From contig JAEUJA010000218.1 in NCBI GenBank assembly GCA_016793195.1, positions 1-47,487 on the forward strand: a stretch of DNA of 47,487 nt, given 5' to 3'. This document shows positions 43,766 to 47,487 of the stretch, piece by piece. This stretch comes from Phycisphaerae bacterium (GTDB taxonomy: Bacteria > Planctomycetota > Phycisphaerae > Phycisphaerales > UBA1924). Numbering within the stretch: position 1 is the stretch's first letter; each line of letters opens with the position of its first letter. Made by a program: the position numbers and the translations under genes. The notes under the pieces were generated by a model. It had not been told where the DNA came from, made no database searches, and saw only the letters and a list, made by a program, of their open reading frames with translations.

Positions 43766-43907
43766 TTCCGCACGATTGAGCCAAGGGACTCACAGGGCTC
43801 GAAGAGCGCGATGACATTCGGAAGTGAAGCGGGACTATGCGCGTTGACATGCGCGTGCCGGGGTTTGCGCCCGCCCTTATTTCGTGGACGGCATCGCGGT
43901 CAGCGGA

Positions 43908-45167
43908 TCACAAATTCCCCCGCCGCTCCTGCTCCAGCTCCAGCGCCTCGAAGAGCGCCTTGAAGTTGCCCTTGCCAAAGCTCTGGCTCCCGCGACGGCA
44001 GATGATCTCAAAGAACAGCGTCGGGCGATCCTGGAGCGGCTTGGTGAAGAGCTGGAGCAGGTAGCCCTCGTCGTCGGCGTCGACGAGGATGCCGAGCTTG
44101 CGGATCGCCTCGTGATCCTCCTTGACGGCCTGGTGCCCGTGGCCGGTCAGCATCGTGTTGACGCGGTTCCACACGCTCTCGTAATACGCGTCGGGGAGCG
44201 TGAGGAAATCCACGCCGCGCGAGCGCAGGGCCGCGATCGACGCGAGCTCGTCGTCGGTGCGGAGGGCCAGGTGCTGCACGCCCGGCGTGTTGGAGTGCCA
44301 GTCGAGGTATTCCTGGACCTGGCTCTTCTTTTTGCCGGCGGCGGGCTCGTTGATAGGGATCTTGATGAGGTTATTCCCGCTGGACATGACCTTGGACATG
44401 AGGGCGGAGAACTCGGTCGAGATGTCCTTGTCGTCGAAGTGCTTGAACATGGAGAATTCGAGGACGTTCTCGTAGAAGGCGACCCAGTGGTTCATCTTGC
44501 CCATCTCGACGTTGCCGACGAGGTGGTCGACGTACTTCAGGCCGCACGGGTGCTTCTTGTTGTGCTCGTTGATGGAGAGGACCGAGGTGACGCCGGACTG
44601 GGGCGCGCAGCCGCGGGCGGGCTCGTGGGCGCAGCCCTCGGCGAGTCGCCGGAACTGGGGGGCGAAGGTCGCGCCCTGCTTGACCTTGGTCAGTTCATAC
44701 GCGCCGGTGCGGCTGACAAAGGTGTGGACGACGCGCCCAAACGTGCGGATGGCGGCGGTGGTCACGCTGCCGCTCGCGTCCTTGATGGTGCGCGGCTCGT
44801 ACGCGGACTGCGCGCCGTTCTTGATCGCGCGTTCATAGGCCTTCTCGGCGTCGAAGACGGTGAAGGCGACGTCCTTCACGCCGTCGCCATACATCGCGAC
44901 CTCCATCGCCGCCGGGTGCTCGGGCGTGAGGGCGCTGGTGAGGACAAAGCGGATGTTGCCCTGGGTGAGGAGGTAGTGCGAGGCGTCGCGCGTGCCGGTC
45001 GTCAGGTCGGCGACCTGCTCGATCTGAAAGCCGAAGCAGTGCGCATAAAAGAACGCGGCCTGCTTGGCGTTGCCGACATAAAAACGAACGTGGTCGACAT
45101 CAATGAGCTGGAGAGGATCGGTCGCGGGGTTCACCTTGACGGCGGTCGAGGGCGAAAGGGTGGTCAT
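43908..45167 (-). CDS. hppD: 4-hydroxyphenylpyruvate dioxygenase
   Basis: The enzyme converts 4-hydroxyphenylpyruvate to homogentisate in tyrosine catabolism. The 419-residue product has two vicinal-oxygen-chelate halves. Iron ligands are intact: His215 in KYVDHLVGNV, His299 in GVQHLALRTDD and Glu387 in LFFEIICRRG; the terminal FGKGNFKALFEALELEQ is the family gating helix. The ATG at 45167 has GGAG 6 nt upstream; the longer frame adds residues unlike the family. No other tyrosine-degradation gene (hmgA, fahA) is nearby. A palindrome lies in its promoter. Confidence 0.95.
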   Translation of the reverse strand: MTTLSPSTAVKVNPATDPLQLIDVDHVRFYVGNAKQAAFFYAHCFGFQIEQVADLTTGTRDASHYLLTQGNIRFVLTSALTPEHPAAMEVAMYGDGVKDVAFTVFDAEKAYERAIKNGAQSAYEPRTIKDASGSVTTAAIRTFGRVVHTFVSRTGAYELTKVKQGATFAPQFRRLAEGCAHEPARGCAPQSGVTSVLSINEHNKKHPCGLKYVDHLVGNVEMGKMNHWVAFYENVLEFSMFKHFDDKDISTEFSALMSKVMSSGNNLIKIPINEPAAGKKKSQVQEYLDWHSNTPGVQHLALRTDDELASIAALRSRGVDFLTLPDAYYESVWNRVNTMLTGHGHQAVKEDHEAIRKLGILVDADDEGYLLQLFTKPLQDRPTLFFEIICRRGSQSFGKGNFKALFEALELEQERRGNL

Positions 45168-45233
45168 GGCCGGCTCCGTGCAAAGGGTCCGCGCGTTCCC
45201 GCCCCCGGCAAGGAGCGGCGACGGCGCCACCAC

Positions 45234-45256
45234 ATTCTACGTTCACGGATGTGAAC
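45234..45256 (-). promoter_or_regulatory. hppD -10 box and adjoining palindrome
   Basis: On the minus strand TAGAAT (45239-45234) lies 66 nt upstream of the ATG and is preceded directly by the perfect palindrome GTTCACATCCGTGAAC (45256-45241). The palindrome fills the -35/-10 spacer. No good -35 hexamer is present, which fits an activator or a repressor binding at the dyad. Confidence 0.55.
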
Positions 45257-45417
45257 GGGTGCTTTGGGCGTGGCACGGCGCGAGCCACGTGGGGGGGTTT
45301 GTTCGGTAACGTTGGGCGGGCCGGGCGGAGGGGAGCGATGATGGATATGCTTCGGGTTCACCCGGCGAGCAACCGGCCTTTCGGCCGATCGACCGGGGCC
45401 AATCTGGACCACCCGCG

Positions 45418-46221
45418 TTGGGCGCATCCAAACACGAGACACCCACCTTCGGCTCGTACCGGCTGATCCGCCGTCTCGCGGATGCTCCGATGGGCGAGCG
45501 CTGGGTCGCGCGCCACGAGATCAACCACACCGCCCACGTCGTGTATCGCCTCACCAAGCGGTTCGACCGGGCGGCCCAGGCGCGGTTCTTGGCGGCGGCG
45601 TCGGAGAGTTCCTACAAGCACCCGCATCTTCTTGAAATTCAAGAATTTGCGTTCGATTTGCAGGGCCGGGCCTGCGTGGTCACACCGTTCACGGGCAACC
45701 ACCTTGGGCTCGTCACGCTCGGCTCGCTGGTGGAATTGAAGGGCGGGCGGATGTCGCCGACGGAGGCCGAGCGGGCGACGCTCCACCTGCTCGGCGCCCT
45801 GGCGCACGCCCATTCCAACGGCGGGCCGGCCCACGGCGAAATCGGCATCGACGAGGTGCTGGTCGACAAGCACGGCCGGGCCGTCATTGAGTTGTATGGC
45901 CTGTCGAGCCGGCTTTCGGCCCATGCGGCGCCGGCTCGCGCGATGGCGGCCGACGAAATCCGTAGCGTGGGCCAGATCGCGTATCGGCTCCTCACCGGTC
46001 TGCCGGCGGAAGAACCCATGATCTCGGCGGGGCGGCTCGTCAAAAAGCTGCCGGAGTCGTGGGACCGCTGGCTGGAGCGGGCCCTGGACCCGTCCGGCGG
46101 CTTTGAGTCGGCCGAGCGCGCCATCGAGCAGCTGCCTTCGAGCGTGCGTGAGTCAGAATCGCCCTCGGCGTTCCCGACGGTGCGGGTGGTGCTGGACAAG
46201 TTCCGGGCCAGGACGCCGTAG
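45418..46221 (+). CDS. Protein kinase-like protein lacking catalytic residues (pseudokinase)
   Basis: The 267-residue product has the outline of a small Ser/Thr kinase of the PknB/Hanks type: FGSYRLIRRLADAPMGERWV in place of the glycine loop, HPHLLEIQEFAFDLQGRACV in the middle, HGEIGIDEVLVDKHGRAVIE where HRDLKPxN...DFG should be, and ADEIRSVGQIAYRLLTGLPA in place of the activation-end/helix F. The catalytic Asp of HRD is replaced (HGE), DFG is absent (ELYG) and no obvious Lys of the VAIK motif is seen, so phosphotransfer is unlikely; a scaffold or sensor role is more likely. The start is unclear: a TTG at 45418 opens the frame, but the strong ribosome site GGAGGGGAG precedes ATG 45338, which is in another frame. 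Confidence 0.65.
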   Translation: MGASKHETPTFGSYRLIRRLADAPMGERWVARHEINHTAHVVYRLTKRFDRAAQARFLAAASESSYKHPHLLEIQEFAFDLQGRACVVTPFTGNHLGLVTLGSLVELKGGRMSPTEAERATLHLLGALAHAHSNGGPAHGEIGIDEVLVDKHGRAVIELYGLSSRLSAHAAPARAMAADEIRSVGQIAYRLLTGLPAEEPMISAGRLVKKLPESWDRWLERALDPSGGFESAERAIEQLPSSVRESESPSAFPTVRVVLDKFRARTP

Positions 46222-46228
46222 GCGGGGC

Positions 46229-46265
46229 GCAAAGTTGCAAATTGCAAATCGCCAAACGGCAAACC
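46229..46265. repeat. Degenerate GCAAATT array
   Basis: GCAAAGTT, GCAAATT, GCAAATC, GCCAAAC and GGCAAACC follow one another just after the pseudokinase stop. These are degenerate 7-8-nt units of the same family as those at 24590 and 30254. Confidence 0.55.
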
Positions 46266-46374
46266 GACGGGATCGGCGCGGTGCCCTCTCATCGCAGAGT
46301 TCGCACCTTGGAGTCACCGTTTCCGCACGCTGCAAACACCCGGCCGCTGCGGCGTGGGCATGGAATGGTGTTGG

Positions 46375-47487
46375 CTACCGATCCGGCACGGGTTCCGAGC
46401 CGGGCGAGGACTCGAGCACCCTGGCGATTTGGTCGCGGCGTTCCTCGAACGACCGCTGCTCGTCCTCGTCCATGCGCCCGGAAAAAAGCATGTCGGTGTA
46501 GTTGAGCAGCGACGAGGCGTAGGGGCGGCCGGGCGCGTTCTTCATCGCCTCCAGCCAGGGCGTAGCGTAGGGGGCGACGCTCTCGGCGTCGTCGGGACGC
46601 CCCATCTCCAGCAGGGCCGCCACCTGCACCGCGTCGAACGCCACCTCCCCCACCACCGCGCGCAGGTTCGCCATCGCCGACAAGGCCAGCAGCGCCTGAT
46701 CGCCGCGCCCGCCGGCCAGGTGCGAGTCGGCCAGCAGCATGACACCCTCCGCCAGCGAGGGGATGGTCGCTTGGGCGGCGGATTCGGACATGACGCGGTC
46801 GGGGTCGACGAAGTTCTTGAGCAAGCGCTCGCGCAAGGGGTCGGCGGCGGGCGTGCGCGCGACGACCGAGAGCAAGTCGGCGGAGGTGAGGAATTCGCCC
46901 AGGCCGGCGAGGGCCTCGGTCTTTTCGTCGGCGGAGATGTTGGTGAGCGCACGCAGCCGCTCGAACGTCGACGCCTCGGCCCGTGAGAGGATCACGCCCC
47001 GGACCGCGACCGAGAGGAGCTGTCCGTCGCCCGCGGCGGCGTCGAGCAGGGTGTCCAGGAATTCCGGGTACGCGACGAGCGCGTCGGCCGCCGCCAGACG
47101 CTGCGCGGGCCGATCGGAGCGGAGCAGTTCGGCCAGGCGGCGACGGTCCTCGTCGCGCCCGATGGCGGCGACGAGCTTGCACGCCGCGGGCGGGAACGCC
47201 GCTCCCTCCATCGCTCGCAGTCGCGCCAGCGCTCGCTCGCGCTGCACGTCCGTCAGCGCGCCCAGCCGCTCGGCGGAGGAAAGAGTCTCGGCGGCGGCGC
47301 CCGCGGCGGAGGTTCCGGTCTCCAGCCAGCGCAGCGCTAGGTCGATCGTCTCCGGCGATAGCCAGCGCGACGACGCCGACAGCAACGCCGACGCGGCCTG
47401 CGCCGACGTCTCCCGCTCAAGCCCCGCCAGAATCGCCGCCTGCCCGCCCGGCGGGTCGAGCTGCGCCACCAGCAGCGCGGCACGCTC
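46375..47487 (-). CDS. HEAT-repeat-like protein, 5' end beyond window
   Basis: At least 370 residues are visible and the frame runs off the right edge (ERAALLVAQLDPPGG at the edge). The sequence consists of repeated amphipathic helix pairs, e.g. DVQRERALARLRAMEG, RPAQRLAAADALVAYPEFLD and FERLRALTNISADEKTEALA, typical of HEAT/armadillo-like scaffolds. The last 80 or so residues look more like a TPR (GDQALLALSAMANLRAVVGE). A GTG at 47469 is present but is probably not the start, since the residues before it continue the repeat pattern. Function unknown. It converges with the pseudokinase gene. Confidence 0.65.
   Translation of the reverse strand, partial: ERAALLVAQLDPPGGQAAILAGLERETSAQAASALLSASSRWLSPETIDLALRWLETGTSAAGAAAETLSSAERLGALTDVQRERALARLRAMEGAAFPPAACKLVAAIGRDEDRRRLAELLRSDRPAQRLAAADALVAYPEFLDTLLDAAAGDGQLLSVAVRGVILSRAEASTFERLRALTNISADEKTEALAGLGEFLTSADLLSVVARTPAADPLRERLLKNFVDPDRVMSESAAQATIPSLAEGVMLLADSHLAGGRGDQALLALSAMANLRAVVGEVAFDAVQVAALLEMGRPDDAESVAPYATPWLEAMKNAPGRPYASSLLNYTDMLFSGRMDEDEQRSFEERRDQIARVLESSPGSEPVPDR

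Noticed and set aside
45400-45466. Programmed -1 frameshift joining ATG 45338 to the pseudokinase
   Set aside because: No slippery X-XXY-YYZ heptamer is present near the junction; an indel or a TTG start is more likely.

Overview
The window is GC-rich and gene-dense and looks chromosomal. It most likely comes from a planctomycete of the Phycisphaerae type. The evidence is a secreted protein ending in a paired 'GC-type' dockerin, an exported protein with a PAPG-type PEP-CTERM tail, a Chlamydia/Planctomycete-style histone H1-like mini-protein, several membrane proteins with CxCGY...CPECG zinc ribbons, and a LysM/YkuD L,D-transpeptidase. No phage, IS element, integrase or CRISPR array was seen. 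All assignments come from reading the sequence; no database search was run.

Layout. 1-8.1 kb (minus strand): 5' part of rpoB, rplL, then a large secreted dockerin protein lying between rplL and rplJ, then rplJ-rplA-rplK and an aldehyde dehydrogenase of the alpha-ketoglutarate semialdehyde type. 8.1-11.7 kb (plus): rarA carrying a low-complexity in-frame insert, 5-formyl-THF cyclo-ligase, and an L,D-transpeptidase. 11.9-14.3 kb (minus): an SGNH hydrolase with a histone-like lysine tail, a membrane protein, and a small gene that appears split by a frameshift. 14.4-17.2 kb: gyrB. 17.2-20.5 kb (minus): a small protein and a zinc/manganese ABC importer (znuA-znuC-znuB) with a Fur/Zur-like palindrome upstream. 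20.8 kb: tRNA-Ala(CGC). 21.1-25.1 kb (minus): a MacB/Lol-type ABC exporter pair and gcvH. 25.3-30.1 kb (plus): TIM-barrel protein, cmk, histone H1-like protein coupled to a FabZ-like dehydratase, a small membrane protein, mannose-6-phosphate isomerase, PEP-CTERM protein. 30.4-34.6 kb: DinB-like protein, GH29 alpha-L-fucosidase, and a divergent NupG-like MFS transporter behind a symmetric promoter. 34.8-38.5 kb (plus): small membrane proteins, a GT4 glycosyltransferase, a ClpP/NfeD-like protein. 38.6-40.3 kb (minus): three tandem overlapping zinc-ribbon membrane paralogues. 40.4-42.8 kb (plus): a receiver-like protein and a diguanylate cyclase. 42.9-43.8 kb: a duplicated membrane gene plus a remnant. 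43.9-47.5 kb: hppD, a pseudokinase, and a HEAT-like protein running off the window.

The most notable features are: the broken rplJ-rplL linkage; short degenerate octamer arrays scattered between genes and once inside rarA; TANNNT boxes exactly 6 nt before several ATGs, suggesting leaderless transcripts; the symmetric divergent promoter of the fucosidase/MFS pair; the tandem zinc-ribbon array; the receiver-like/cyclase pair with a FliM-like terminal peptide; and the pseudokinase.
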